From: Parahoeflea olei
GTDB lineage: Bacteria; Pseudomonadota; Alphaproteobacteria; Rhizobiales; Rhizobiaceae
Assembly (NCBI RefSeq): GCF_001703635.1
Contig: NZ_LQZT01000010.1
Coordinates: 1 to 64,000 of the forward strand
DNA: 64,000 bases
Direction: 5' to 3'
The position numbers and the translations under genes were made by a program. Below, piece after piece: positions 35,449 to 44,506 of this stretch. A model generated the notes under the pieces. It saw nothing but the letters and a program-made list of their open reading frames with translations. It was not told the DNA's origin and did not search any database. Position 1 is the first letter of the stretch. Each line of letters begins with the position of its first letter.

Positions 35449-36621
35449 TCAGCGCTCCACGCAGAGCGCCACGCCCATGCCACCGCCGATGCAGAGCGTG
35501 GCGAGCCCCTTCTTGGCGTCGCGGCGGGCCATTTCGAACAGAAGCGTGTTGAGGATGCGCGCGCCCGAGGCGCCGACCGGATGGCCGATGGCGATGGCGC
35601 CGCCATTGACGTTGACGATCGCCGGATCCCAGCCCATGTCCTTGTTGACCGCGCAGGCCTGTGCGGCGAAGGCCTCGTTGGCTTCCACGAGATCGAGATC
35701 GCCCACGCTCCAGCCAGCCTTTTGAAGCGCCTTGCGCGACGCCGGGATCGGGCCGGTGCCCATGATCTGCGGATCGACGCCGGCGGTGGCCCAGGAGACG
35801 ATCCGTGCCATCGGCGTGATCCCGCGTTTTTCTGCTTCCGCTTCGCTCATCAGCACGGTCGCGGCGGCGCCGTCATTGATGCCGGATGCGTTGGCGGCGG
35901 TCACGGTGCCTTCCTTGTCGAAAGCGGGGCGCAGCTTGGAAATGCCCTCGATGGTCACGCCATGCTTGATGTACTCGTCGTCCTCGACCACCGTGTCGCC
36001 CTTGCGGCCCTTGATGGTCACGGCCGCGATCTCGTCCTTGAACTTGCCGGCCTTCTGCGCGGCCTCGGCCTTGTTCTGGGAGGCGACGGCAAAGGCGTCC
36101 TGCTCGTCGCGCGAGAGCTGCCACTGCTTGGCGACGTTCTCGGCGGTGGTGCCCATCAGGTAGTTATAGAAGGCGTCGGTCAGCGCGTCGTGCATCATGG
36201 TGTCGATCATGGTGGCCGGGCCCATCTTCACGCCGCCGCGCAGGTGCATGGCATGGGGCGCCATCGACATCGATTCCTGGCCGCCGGCGACGATGATGCT
36301 GGCGTCACCGCTCGCGATCTGCTGCATGCCGAGCGCCACCGCGCGCAGGCCCGAACCGCAGAGCTGGTTGAGCCCCCAGGCAGTGGCTTCCTGCGGAATG
36401 CCAGCGGCCATCGCCGCCTGCCGCGCCGGGTTCTGTCCCTGGCCTGCGGACAGAATCTGTCCGAGGATGACCTCGTCGACCTCGGCGGGGGCGACGCCCG
36501 CGCGTTCGAGCGCGGCCTTGATGGCCACGGCACCCAGTTCGTGGGCCGGAAGGGAAGACAGCGCGCCGTTGAAAGACCCGACGGGGGTGCGTGCAGCGCT
36601 GGCGATAACGATGGAGCTCAT
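35449..36621 (-). CDS. phaA: Acetyl-CoA C-acetyltransferase (beta-ketothiolase)
   Basis: A 390-aa biosynthetic thiolase. Nucleophile Cys in [12 protein letters not shown] (about 88), His in [16 protein letters not shown], second Cys in [15 protein letters not shown] at the end. It condenses two acetyl-CoA to acetoacetyl-CoA, the first step of polyhydroxybutyrate synthesis. ATG 36621 matches the family start [15 protein letters not shown]; the longer frame upstream lacks homologous sequence. It diverges from phaR. Confidence 0.95.
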   Translation of the reverse strand: MSSIVIASAARTPVGSFNGALSSLPAHELGAVAIKAALERAGVAPAEVDEVILGQILSAGQGQNPARQAAMAAGIPQEATAWGLNQLCGSGLRAVALGMQQIASGDASIIVAGGQESMSMAPHAMHLRGGVKMGPATMIDTMMHDALTDAFYNYLMGTTAENVAKQWQLSRDEQDAFAVASQNKAEAAQKAGKFKDEIAAVTIKGRKGDTVVEDDEYIKHGVTIEGISKLRPAFDKEGTVTAANASGINDGAAATVLMSEAEAEKRGITPMARIVSWATAGVDPQIMGTGPIPASRKALQKAGWSVGDLDLVEANEAFAAQACAVNKDMGWDPAIVNVNGGAIAIGHPVGASGARILNTLLFEMARRDAKKGLATLCIGGGMGVALCVER

Positions 36622-36862
36622 GGTGGGTATCCCTGTCCTGTGATGAGACTGTTTGTCCGGAACGTGCCGGAGGTTGCAGGTCCTGTCAAATGCCCCGCGC
36701 GCCAAAAACCCATGCAATCGGTTTAATACCGACTATAGTTCAGCGCTTTGCGGACCCATTTCGCCGCAACGCACAAAGGAATTGTCATCCGATGATCTTT
36801 TCGCCTACAGTCGGCGACCACGGTGAAGTTCAGGCCCGGGGAGACCTTTGAGGAGAATGAAC

Positions 36863-37456
36863 ATGGCGAAGAACAGCGGACCGGTCACGATCAAGAAATA
36901 TGCCAACCGCCGTCTCTACAACACCGGAACCAGCACCTATGTGACGCTCGACGACCTCGCCGTGATGGTCAAGAAGGGCGAGGATTTCACGGTGCTCGAC
37001 GCCAAGAGCGGCGACGACATCACCCACTCGGTGCTGACCCAGATCATCTTCGAGCAGGAATCCAAGACCGGCAACACGCTGCTGCCGGTCTCCTTCCTCC
37101 GCCAGCTGATTTCGATCTATGGCGACCAGATGCAGATGGTGGTGCCGAGCTATCTCGAGCATTCCATGGCGGCCCTGACCGAGCAGCAGGAGCAGGTCCG
37201 CGCCCAGATCACCAAGGCCTTCGGCGACAATCCGGTGGCCCGCAACATCCAGCTTCCGATCCAGCTGGTCGAGGAGCAAGTGCGCCGCAACACGGAAATG
37301 TTCCAGAAGGCGATGCAGATGTTCTCGCCCTTCGCGCTGGCCCATTCGGATACCACGGAAGAGGCGCCGCGGAAATCGGACACCTCCCGCGACATCGACG
37401 ATTTGAAGGCCCAGCTCAAGCAGCTTCAGGACAAGATCAACTCGATCGACAGCTGA
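36863..37456 (+). CDS. phaR: Polyhydroxyalkanoate synthesis repressor
   Basis: A 197-aa protein. The N-terminal PHB/PHA accumulation regulator domain reads VTIKKYANRRLYNTGTSTYVTLDDLAVMV (anchors KKYANRRLYNT and YVTLDDLA), followed by the accumulation-associated region FLRQLISIYGDQMQMVVPSYLEHSM. The C-terminus is a coiled coil (DDLKAQLKQLQDKI). PhaR binds PHB granules and DNA, repressing phasin and pha genes until granules form. ATG 36863 with GGAG is better than the codon at 36848. It diverges from phaA over a 241-bp spacer, an obvious site for its action. Confidence 0.95.
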   Translation: MAKNSGPVTIKKYANRRLYNTGTSTYVTLDDLAVMVKKGEDFTVLDAKSGDDITHSVLTQIIFEQESKTGNTLLPVSFLRQLISIYGDQMQMVVPSYLEHSMAALTEQQEQVRAQITKAFGDNPVARNIQLPIQLVEEQVRRNTEMFQKAMQMFSPFALAHSDTTEEAPRKSDTSRDIDDLKAQLKQLQDKINSIDS

Positions 37457-37612
37457 CCGCCCGTTGCGCCGCGTCCCGCCGGTCCCGCGACGGGATCAAG
37501 GGAGCGCGCCGCCTTCGTTCCACACCGTAGGGGGACCGAAGCTCCCATTCTTTCCCTGCGGGACGAACACCTTCCCCTGAGCAGCGACAGCAGTGGCTGG
37601 CGCAACCACGCG

Positions 37613-37636
37613 GTGACCTCCTATAAGAGGTGTCAC
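37613..37636. promoter_or_regulatory. Imperfect palindrome upstream of the GlcG/HbpS gene
   Basis: GTGACCTC-CTATAA-GAGGTGTCAC: arms ACCTC/GAGGT around a TATAA-like centre, 34 bp upstream of the start at 37670. It may be an operator or a hairpin in the leader; no regulator is assigned. Confidence 0.35.
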
Positions 37637-37669
37637 GTGAACTGACATCGTTTCAAAAGGGGCTTCACC

Positions 37670-38101
37670 ATGACCGACATTTCGCTTGCCAAGGCGCTCA
37701 AGATCATCACCGCCGCATTCGCCGCCGGCAAGGAACATGGCTTCAAGCCGCTGTCGGTGGTGGTGCTCGATGCGGGCGGGCATGTGAAGGCCTTCCAGCG
37801 CCAGGACGGCGCCTCGATGATGCGGTTCGAGATCGCCAGCGGCAAGGCCTATGGCGCGCTCGCCGTGGGCGCGGGCTCGCGCTGGCTCAACGCCCAGGCC
37901 GAAACCCGGCCGCATTTCCTCGAAGGCCTGTCGGCGGTCTCGGGCGGGCGCATCGTCGCCGTTCCCGGCGGCGTGCTCATCCGCGACCGCAAGAACGCGA
38001 TCATCGGCGCGGTCGGCGTGACCGGCGACACATCCGACAATGACGAGCGCGCCGCTGTTGCGGGCATCGAGGCCGCGGGCTTCACGCCCGACGCGGGCTG
38101 A
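37670..38101 (+). CDS. GlcG/HbpS-family heme-binding-like protein
   Basis: A 143-aa protein of the GlcG/HbpS fold: LSVVVLDAGGHVKAFQRQDGAS, FEIASGKAYGAL, GGRIVAVPGGVLIRDRKNAIIGAVGVTGDTSDNDE (anchor VPGGVLIRD, GAVGVTG). Homologues bind heme or accompany glycolate and sugar catabolic operons; the function here is unknown. It lacks a signal peptide. The ribosome site is AAAGGGG. Its stop faces that of the membrane protein at 38126. Confidence 0.88.
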   Translation: MTDISLAKALKIITAAFAAGKEHGFKPLSVVVLDAGGHVKAFQRQDGASMMRFEIASGKAYGALAVGAGSRWLNAQAETRPHFLEGLSAVSGGRIVAVPGGVLIRDRKNAIIGAVGVTGDTSDNDERAAVAGIEAAGFTPDAG

Positions 38102-38125
38102 CCCGAAAGCCAGCCGTTCCCGTCC

Positions 38126-38530
38126 TCAGAGCCCGATCGAGACGTCGCGGCCCGCCGAGCGGATCGCGACGGTAAACCCGGCGATCACGTCGATGAAGGC
38201 GATCGCCATCAGGATGAAGAACACTTGCGTGGCGGCATCGCGCACCAGCAGGAATTCCACCAGGAAGACCACGAACACGCACAGCGACAGCATGTGGTCG
38301 AGCACCGACCAGCGCCCGGTGCGGGTGGCCTTGACCACCTCGACGAACAGAAGCACCAGCGCCACGACGATCAGCAGGTCGCCCAGGCTCATGGTCCAGT
38401 TCGCACCCGACATCATCGACAGCGAGGTGACGGTCGAACCGAGCCCGGCGACGCCGCCGCCGAACAGGCCCGCCATGACCAGATTGTAGGCAACCAGCGG
38501 CACGATCATCAATGGTATGGCTGCGAGCAT
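38126..38530 (-). CDS. Small integral membrane protein of unknown function
   Basis: A 134-aa protein with four predicted helices (about 1-25, 47-65, 78-98, 103-123). The region SVLDHMLSLCVFVVFLVEFLLVRDAATQVFF (anchor LDHMLS, LVRDAATQ) is distinctive and I have seen its like in alphaproteobacterial genomes as an uncharacterised protein. It ends close to the GlcG-like gene and has a free upstream spacer of 200 bp towards pyc. Confidence 0.7.
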   Translation of the reverse strand: MLAAIPLMIVPLVAYNLVMAGLFGGGVAGLGSTVTSLSMMSGANWTMSLGDLLIVVALVLLFVEVVKATRTGRWSVLDHMLSLCVFVVFLVEFLLVRDAATQVFFILMAIAFIDVIAGFTVAIRSAGRDVSIGL

Positions 38531-38730
38531 CTTGAAAGTCCCCGGAAAACGAAACGGTGTGGCCCGCGGCGCCCTTCAGGGCGCGCGCACGCGGCTCGGC
38601 GGACAATGCGCACTCGCGCCGTCAAGCGCAAGCCCGTCAGTGCCGGTGGAGCGCCGAGACCACCCGCCCGACCCGGACACGATGCGGGCGGTCCGTTGAC
38701 CTACAAGATCCCGCGCCGCCTAAGTCACGC

Positions 38731-41700
38731 TCACTCGTAAACGACCAGAAGATCCTTGGCGTCGATCTGGTCGCCGGCCTTGACCAGGACTTCGGACAGC
38801 GTGCCGTCGCGCTCGGCATGGATCGCGGTTTCCATCTTCATGGCCTCGATCGAGACCAGCACGTCGCCGGCCTTGACCGGCTGGCCCGCGCTCACGGCCA
38901 CCGTCGAGATCACGCCGGGCATCGGCGCGCCCACATGGGCCTCGTTGCCGGGTTCGGCCTTGCGGCGTGCGGCCGACCCCGCGGCGCCGTGAGCCCGGTC
39001 GGGCACCTTGACGCGGCGCGGCTGGCCGTTGAGTTCGAAGAACACGGTGACCATGCCCTTCTCGTCGGTCTCTCCCTGGGCGAGGTTCTGGATCACCAGC
39101 GTCTTGCCCTTCTCGATCTCGACGAACAGCTCCTCGCCCACCGGAAGCCCGTAGAAATAGGCGGGCGTCGGCAGCATGCTGACCGGACCATAGGTCTCGG
39201 TCGCAATCGCGAAATCGGTGAACACCTTCGGATACATCAGATAGGAGGCGAACTCGTATTCGCTGATCTCGCGTTCGAGCTTGGTCTCGATCTCGGCCCG
39301 CTCGGCCGCAAGATCGGCATCCGGCAGCAGCGAGCCCGGGCGCGCCGTATAGGGCTCCTCGCTCTTGAGCACCTTCTTCTGCAGCGCCTTGGGCCAACCC
39401 GAGGGCGGCTGGCCGAGATCGCCGCGCATCATCGACACCACCGAATCGGGGAAGGAGACATCCTTGGCCGGGTTCTCGACATCGGCGACGGACAGGTCCT
39501 GGCTCACCATCATCAACGCCATGTCGCCCACCACCTTCGACGACGGCGTGACCTTGACGATATCGCCGAACATCTGGTTGGCATCGGCATAGGCCTGCGC
39601 CACCTCATGCCAGCGGGTTTCGAGCCCCAGCGACCGCGCCTGTTCCTTGAGATTGGTGAACTGCCCGCCGGGCATTTCGTGCAGATAGACCTCGGAGGCT
39701 GGCCCCTTCAGGTCGCTTTCGAAAGCGGCATACTGGTGACGCACCGCTTCCCAGTAGAACGAGATCCGCCGGATCCATTCGGTGTCGAGCCCGGGATCGC
39801 GCTCATTGCCCTTGAGTGCCTCGACGATCGAGCCCAGGCAGGGCTGCGAGGTATTGCCCGAGAGCGAATCCATCGCCGCATCCACCGCATCGACGCCGCT
39901 GTCGACCGCGGCGAGCACGGTCGCAGCCGAGATCCCCGAGGTGTCGTGGGTGTGGAAATGGATCGGCAGGTCGGTGGCTTCGCGCAGCGCCTTGAACAGC
40001 TGCCGCGCCGCCGCCGGCTTCAGAAGCCCGGCCATGTCCTTGACCGCGATGATATGGGCGCCGGCCTTTTCGAGATCGGTGGCGAGCCCGGTGTAATAGG
40101 CGAGATCGTATTTCGGCCGGGCGGAATTGAGGATGTCGCCGGTGTAGCAGATGGTGGCTTCGCAGAGCTTGTTCTCTTCACGCACCGCATCCATCGACAC
40201 GCGCATGTTCTCGACCCAGTTCAGACAGTCGAACACGCGGAACAGGTCGATGCCGCCGCTCGCGGCCTGGCGCACGAAATGCTTGACCACATTGTCGGGA
40301 TAGTTCTTGTAGCCCACGCCGTTGGCGCCGCGCAGCAGCATCTGCAGAAGCAGGTTCGGCGCACCGGTGCGCACCATCTCGAGCCGCTCCCACGGATCCT
40401 CGGTCAGGAACCGCATCGCCACGTCGAAGGTGGCGCCGCCCCAGCATTCGAGCGACAGAAGCTCCGGCAGCGCGCGCGCATAGGCGCCCGCGACCGCGGC
40501 GATGTCATGGGTGCGCATGCGCGTGGCGAGCAGCGACTGGTGGCCGTCGCGCATGGTGGTGTCGGTGATCAGCACCTTCGTCTGCGCGCGCATCCAGGCC
40601 GCGAATTTCTCGGGCCCCATCTCGTCGAGCAACTGCTTCGTGCCCGGCCGGATCTCGCCCTCGACATGCGGCACCCGCGGGGCAGCCGCATCGGCGGCGG
40701 GCAGCGGCCGGCCCTTGGTCTCGGGATGGCCGTTGACGGTCACGTCCGCCAGATAGGTCAGAAGCTTGGTCGCGCGGTCCTTGCGCTTGACCTGCTCGAA
40801 CAGCTCCGGCGTCGAGTCGATGAACCGCGTCGTATAGGTGTTGTTGCGGAATTCCGGATGGGTGATGATCGCTTCCAGGAAGGTGAGGTTGGTGGCCACC
40901 CCGCGGATGCGGAACTCGCGTAGCGCCCTGTGCATGCGCAAAATGCCTTCCTCGGGGGTCGGCGCCCAGGCGGTGACCTTCTCCAGCAGCGGATCGTAAA
41001 AGCGGGTGATGACGGCCCCCGAATAGGCGGTGCCGCCGTCGAGCCGGATGCCGAAGCCGGTGGCGCCGCGATAGGCGGTGATGCGACCGTAATCGGGAAT
41101 GAAGTTCTGCTCGGGATCTTCCGTCGTGATCCGGCACTGCAGCGCATGGCCGTTGAGCTTGATGTCGGCCTGCGCCGGCACGCCCGAGTCCGGATCGCCG
41201 ATCGCCTTGCCTTCGAGGATGTGGATCTGCGCCTTGACGATGTCGATGCCGGTCACTTCCTCGGTCACCGTATGCTCGACCTGGATGCGCGGATTGACCT
41301 CGATGAAGTAGAACTTGCCGGTGTCGATATCCATCAGATATTCGACGGTGCCCGCGCCGACATAGCCGGTGGCGTTGGCGATCTTGAGCGAATAGGCCGC
41401 AAGTTCCTGGCGCTGGGCCTCGCTGAGATAGGGCGCGGGCGCGCGCTCGACCACTTTCTGGTTGCGCCGCTGCACCGAACAGTCGCGTTCGAACAGATGC
41501 ACCGCATTGCCGTGGGTGTCGCCGAGAATCTGGCTTTCGACGTGGCGGGCCCGTTCCACCAGCTTTTCGAGATAGACCTCGTCCTTGCCGAAGGCGGCCT
41601 TGGCCTCGCGCTTGGCCTCGGTCACCTCGCGGGCCAGATCCTTGGGGTCGCGGATCGCGCGCATGCCGCGCCCGCCGCCGCCCCAGGAAGCCTTCAGCAT

Positions 41701-42189
41701 CACCGGATAGCCGATCTCGTCGGCCATGCGGGCGACCTCGTCCATGTCGTCGGGCAGCGGCTCGGTGGCGGGCACCACCGGCACGCCGATCTCGATGGCG
41801 AGATTGCGCGCGGCCACCTTGTTGCCGAGCCGGCGCATGGTGTCGGGACGCGGGCCGATGAAGATGATGCCGTTCTCCGCGCAGGCGTCGGCGAATTCCG
41901 GGCTTTCCGAGAGAAGCCCGTAGCCGGGATGAATGGCGTCGGCGCCCGACAGCTTGGCGACGCGGATCACCTCGTCGATCGACAGATAGCTTTCGATCGG
42001 ACCGAGATCGCGCGGAAGATGCGGCCCGCGGCCGACCTGATAGGATTCGTCCGCCTTGAACCGGTGCAGCGCGAGCTTGTCTTCCTCGGCCCAGATGGCC
42101 ACGGTTTTCATGCCGAGCTCATTGGCCGCGCGAAACACGCGGATGGCAATTTCGGACCGGTTGGCGACAAGAATCTTGGAAATCGGCAC
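38731..42189 (-). CDS. pyc: Pyruvate carboxylase
   Basis: A 1152-aa single-chain enzyme. Biotin carboxylase domain about 1-460 (ILVANRSEIAIRVFRA; ATP loop KASWGGGGRGMR; EVNPRIQVEHTVTEE); carboxyltransferase about 540-830 (DTTMRDGHQSLLATRMR, IIAVKDMAGLLKP, HTHDTSG); biotin carrier at the end with biotinyl lysine near residue 1118 (IEAMKM). It makes oxaloacetate from pyruvate and bicarbonate. The start is GTG 42189 with GGGAG, matching the family MPISKILVANR start. It appears monocistronic. Confidence 0.96.
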   Translation of the reverse strand: MPISKILVANRSEIAIRVFRAANELGMKTVAIWAEEDKLALHRFKADESYQVGRGPHLPRDLGPIESYLSIDEVIRVAKLSGADAIHPGYGLLSESPEFADACAENGIIFIGPRPDTMRRLGNKVAARNLAIEIGVPVVPATEPLPDDMDEVARMADEIGYPVMLKASWGGGGRGMRAIRDPKDLAREVTEAKREAKAAFGKDEVYLEKLVERARHVESQILGDTHGNAVHLFERDCSVQRRNQKVVERAPAPYLSEAQRQELAAYSLKIANATGYVGAGTVEYLMDIDTGKFYFIEVNPRIQVEHTVTEEVTGIDIVKAQIHILEGKAIGDPDSGVPAQADIKLNGHALQCRITTEDPEQNFIPDYGRITAYRGATGFGIRLDGGTAYSGAVITRFYDPLLEKVTAWAPTPEEGILRMHRALREFRIRGVATNLTFLEAIITHPEFRNNTYTTRFIDSTPELFEQVKRKDRATKLLTYLADVTVNGHPETKGRPLPAADAAAPRVPHVEGEIRPGTKQLLDEMGPEKFAAWMRAQTKVLITDTTMRDGHQSLLATRMRTHDIAAVAGAYARALPELLSLECWGGATFDVAMRFLTEDPWERLEMVRTGAPNLLLQMLLRGANGVGYKNYPDNVVKHFVRQAASGGIDLFRVFDCLNWVENMRVSMDAVREENKLCEATICYTGDILNSARPKYDLAYYTGLATDLEKAGAHIIAVKDMAGLLKPAAARQLFKALREATDLPIHFHTHDTSGISAATVLAAVDSGVDAVDAAMDSLSGNTSQPCLGSIVEALKGNERDPGLDTEWIRRISFYWEAVRHQYAAFESDLKGPASEVYLHEMPGGQFTNLKEQARSLGLETRWHEVAQAYADANQMFGDIVKVTPSSKVVGDMALMMVSQDLSVADVENPAKDVSFPDSVVSMMRGDLGQPPSGWPKALQKKVLKSEEPYTARPGSLLPDADLAAERAEIETKLEREISEYEFASYLMYPKVFTDFAIATETYGPVSMLPTPAYFYGLPVGEELFVEIEKGKTLVIQNLAQGETDEKGMVTVFFELNGQPRRVKVPDRAHGAAGSAARRKAEPGNEAHVGAPMPGVISTVAVSAGQPVKAGDVLVSIEAMKMETAIHAERDGTLSEVLVKAGDQIDAKDLLVVYE

Positions 42190-42338
42190 TGGCGGGCTCC
42201 CGGGTTTGGGCGGAGGGATCAGGGACTTAGCATTCCCAACCCGCAATCAATAACGTCAGTTTTGCTGCAGTGCAAATGACCCCGCGCAACACCACCCATG
42301 TAAAGTTCGAAAAACAGACGGCCCCGGGCGCGCTCTAT

Positions 42339-43082
42339 TCAGGAGATCAGGCCAAGCCTGAAGGCAATCGCCACCACATGGTGGCGGTTCTTGGCGTTGA
42401 GCTTGTCCTGGATGCCGTTCATGTACCAATCGACCGTGTGCGTCGACAGGCCGAGCGTGGCCCCCATCTCGTTGGAGGTCATCCCGTAGCCGAGATATTC
42501 GAGCGTCTCGAGTTCACGGCGGGTCATCTGCACCGCCACCGGACGGGAGATGCGTTCGTGGGCCGCCGGATCCTGGGCCGGGAGAATGTCCCAGAAGGCC
42601 TTCTTGGCGAGCGCATCCATCAGCGCCATCTCCGAGGGAGAGAGATCGACGGGCCGACCGGCCACGCTGAGCGAGCCCACCAGGCCGCGCCGGCCATGCA
42701 CCGGAAAGAGATAGCCGTCCTCGAGTCCGAAGCGCCGCGCATCGGCCATCATCCGTTCCATGCGGTTGCGATGCGCATCCTGCTCGAAGGCACCCATCGC
42801 CTCGCGCCAGCGGTATCCGCGCTGGCTGTGGCCGAGATAGCGCACGATCGGGTCGATGGCGGCGTATTTCCGCTTCACATAGAGTTCCGGCCAACCCTTG
42901 GGCCATTGCCCGCCCAGCATGATGCCGTCGTCGTCGCTTTCGGGACCGGGCTGGCGGACGAGGGTGAAGAAATCGAAGCCGAGGGCGCTGATCACCTTCG
43001 ACAGGCGACCGCGTATCAGCTCGGCGCTTTCATCCGGCTGCGGCTCCGCATCCAGAAACTGAAGAACCGGTGACATGTCCAT
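42339..43082 (-). CDS. LuxR-family autoinducer-binding regulator
   Basis: A 247-aa protein. The N-terminal autoinducer-binding domain has WPELYVKRKYAAIDPIVRYL, carrying the usual Trp/Tyr and Asp-Pro that contact acyl-homoserine lactones, then YRWREAM and GLVGSLSVAG. The C-terminal HTH is MTRRELETLEYLGYGMTSNEMGATLGLSTHTVDWYM (anchors TRRELETLEYL and STHTV). I find no luxI synthase in the window, so it may be a solo receptor. Start ATG 43082 follows GGAAG. A 21-bp palindrome 139 bp upstream could be a binding site. Confidence 0.9.
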   Translation of the reverse strand: MDMSPVLQFLDAEPQPDESAELIRGRLSKVISALGFDFFTLVRQPGPESDDDGIMLGGQWPKGWPELYVKRKYAAIDPIVRYLGHSQRGYRWREAMGAFEQDAHRNRMERMMADARRFGLEDGYLFPVHGRRGLVGSLSVAGRPVDLSPSEMALMDALAKKAFWDILPAQDPAAHERISRPVAVQMTRRELETLEYLGYGMTSNEMGATLGLSTHTVDWYMNGIQDKLNAKNRHHVVAIAFRLGLIS

Positions 43083-43220
43083 CGCTTCTTCCTTTCTACT
43101 CCTGCCGCTCCTTGTGAAGTTCCACTCCTTGTGAAAATCCACCGGGCGGACTGCAAGCCCCGTCCCATCGGGTACAACCGGAACAGGGCATCGGTGACAT
43201 TGTAACTGTAAATCCATCAG

Positions 43221-43241
43221 TTGCAAAAAATATTTTCGCAA
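43221..43241. promoter_or_regulatory. 21-bp palindrome upstream of luxR
   Basis: TTGCAAAAAATATTTTCGCAA: arms TTGC(A)AAAA / TTTTCGCAA, one mismatch, AT-rich centre. Its size and symmetry are like lux-box operators, but the sequence is not a classical lux box. It may serve LuxR or the region's own promoter. Confidence 0.45.
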
Positions 43242-43284
43242 TCGCCGGAAGGAGATATACGCCTTTCCCGCGGACCGCCACTCG

Positions 43285-43320
43285 AAAAAAGCCGGTGCGC
43301 GGTCCTGCCGCGCACCGGCT
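43285..43320 (-). terminator. Intrinsic terminator of the alcohol dehydrogenase operon
   Basis: GCCGGTGCGCGG and CCGCGCACCGGC, loop of about 4-5 nt, followed leftwards by six Ts (AAAAAA at 43285-43290). It lies 40 bp behind the iron-ADH stop and ends the leftward catabolic operon. Confidence 0.92.
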
Positions 43321-43360
43321 CTCGTGTCCTCTGTCAGCCCTGCGGCGCAAGGCCGCGGCG

Positions 43361-44506
43361 TCAGATGCAGGCTTCGAACAGGGCCTTGGTGTTCTCCGCC
43401 GTCATCTTCACCGGATTGCCGCCGGCGCTCGGGTCTTCGAGCGCCATCGCGGTCATCTCGTCGATGCGGTCGCGGCCGACCCCGAGTGCGGACAGCTTGT
43501 CGGGCACGCCAAGATCTGCACGCAGTTTCAGGACGAAATCAAAGAACCCGTCGAAGCCGCCGTGAATGCCCATGTAATCGGCGGCGCGGGCGATCCGCGC
43601 CTCGATCTCGGGCCGGTTGAGCGCGAGCACCGGCGGCATCACCACCGCATTGGTCATGCCGTGATGGGTGTTGTAGACGGCGCCGATCGGATGCGACAGC
43701 GCATGGATGGCGCCGAGCCCCTTCTGGAACGCGACCGCGCCCATGGCGGCAGCGCTCATCATCTCCGCGCGGGCGGCGATGTTGGAGCCGTCTGCCACCA
43801 CCAGCGGCAGGTTCTCCTTCACAAGCCGCATGCCTTCGAGCGCGATGCCCTGGCTCATCGGATGGTAGAACGGCGAGGAATAGGCTTCCAGGCAATGGGC
43901 GAAGGCGTCCATGCCGGTGCCCACGGTGATGATCCGCGGCATGCCGACGGTGAGTTCGGGATCGCAGATGGTGATCGCCGGCAGCAGCTTCGGGTGGAAG
44001 ATGATCTTCTTGACGTGGGTGACCGAATTGGTGAGCACGCCCGCGCGCCCGACCTCGGAGCCGGTACCAGCGGTGGTCGGCACGGCGATGATCGGGGCGA
44101 TCGCCTTGGCGTCGGCGCGGGTCCACCAGTCGCCGATGTCCTCGAAGTCCCAGACCGGGCGGGTCTGGCCGGCCTGGAACGCGATCAGCTTGCCCAGATC
44201 GAGGCCGGAGCCGCCGCCGAAGGCGATGACGCCGTCATGGCCGCCCTCCTTGAAGACGGCGATGCCGGCTTCGAGGTTGTTCTCGTTCGGGTTCGGATCG
44301 ACTTCCGAGAACATCGCCCGGCCGAGGCCGGCGGCTTCGAGAATGTCGAGTGCCTGCTGGGTGATCGGCAGCGAGGCGAGCCCCCGGTCGGTGACCAGGA
44401 GCGGCAGCTTGATGCCTGCGGTCAGGCAGGCTTCTGCGAGTTCGGAGATGCGGCCTGCTCCGAAGCGGATGGCAGTGGGATAGGACCAGTTGGCGCGCGG
44501 GCTCAT
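43361..44506 (-). CDS. Iron-containing alcohol dehydrogenase
   Basis: A 381-aa group III (Fe-type) alcohol dehydrogenase. NAD-binding GGGSGLDLGK (about 97-106), PTTAGTGSEVG, and the metal ligands in the DAFAHCLEAY and HALSHPIGAVYNTHHG segments. It oxidises an alcohol to an aldehyde. Start ATG 44506 overlaps the aldehyde dehydrogenase stop by 4 bp (ATGA), so the aldehyde product is likely passed to that enzyme. It is the last gene of the operon. Confidence 0.93.
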   Translation of the reverse strand: MSPRANWSYPTAIRFGAGRISELAEACLTAGIKLPLLVTDRGLASLPITQQALDILEAAGLGRAMFSEVDPNPNENNLEAGIAVFKEGGHDGVIAFGGGSGLDLGKLIAFQAGQTRPVWDFEDIGDWWTRADAKAIAPIIAVPTTAGTGSEVGRAGVLTNSVTHVKKIIFHPKLLPAITICDPELTVGMPRIITVGTGMDAFAHCLEAYSSPFYHPMSQGIALEGMRLVKENLPLVVADGSNIAARAEMMSAAAMGAVAFQKGLGAIHALSHPIGAVYNTHHGMTNAVVMPPVLALNRPEIEARIARAADYMGIHGGFDGFFDFVLKLRADLGVPDKLSALGVGRDRIDEMTAMALEDPSAGGNPVKMTAENTKALFEACI

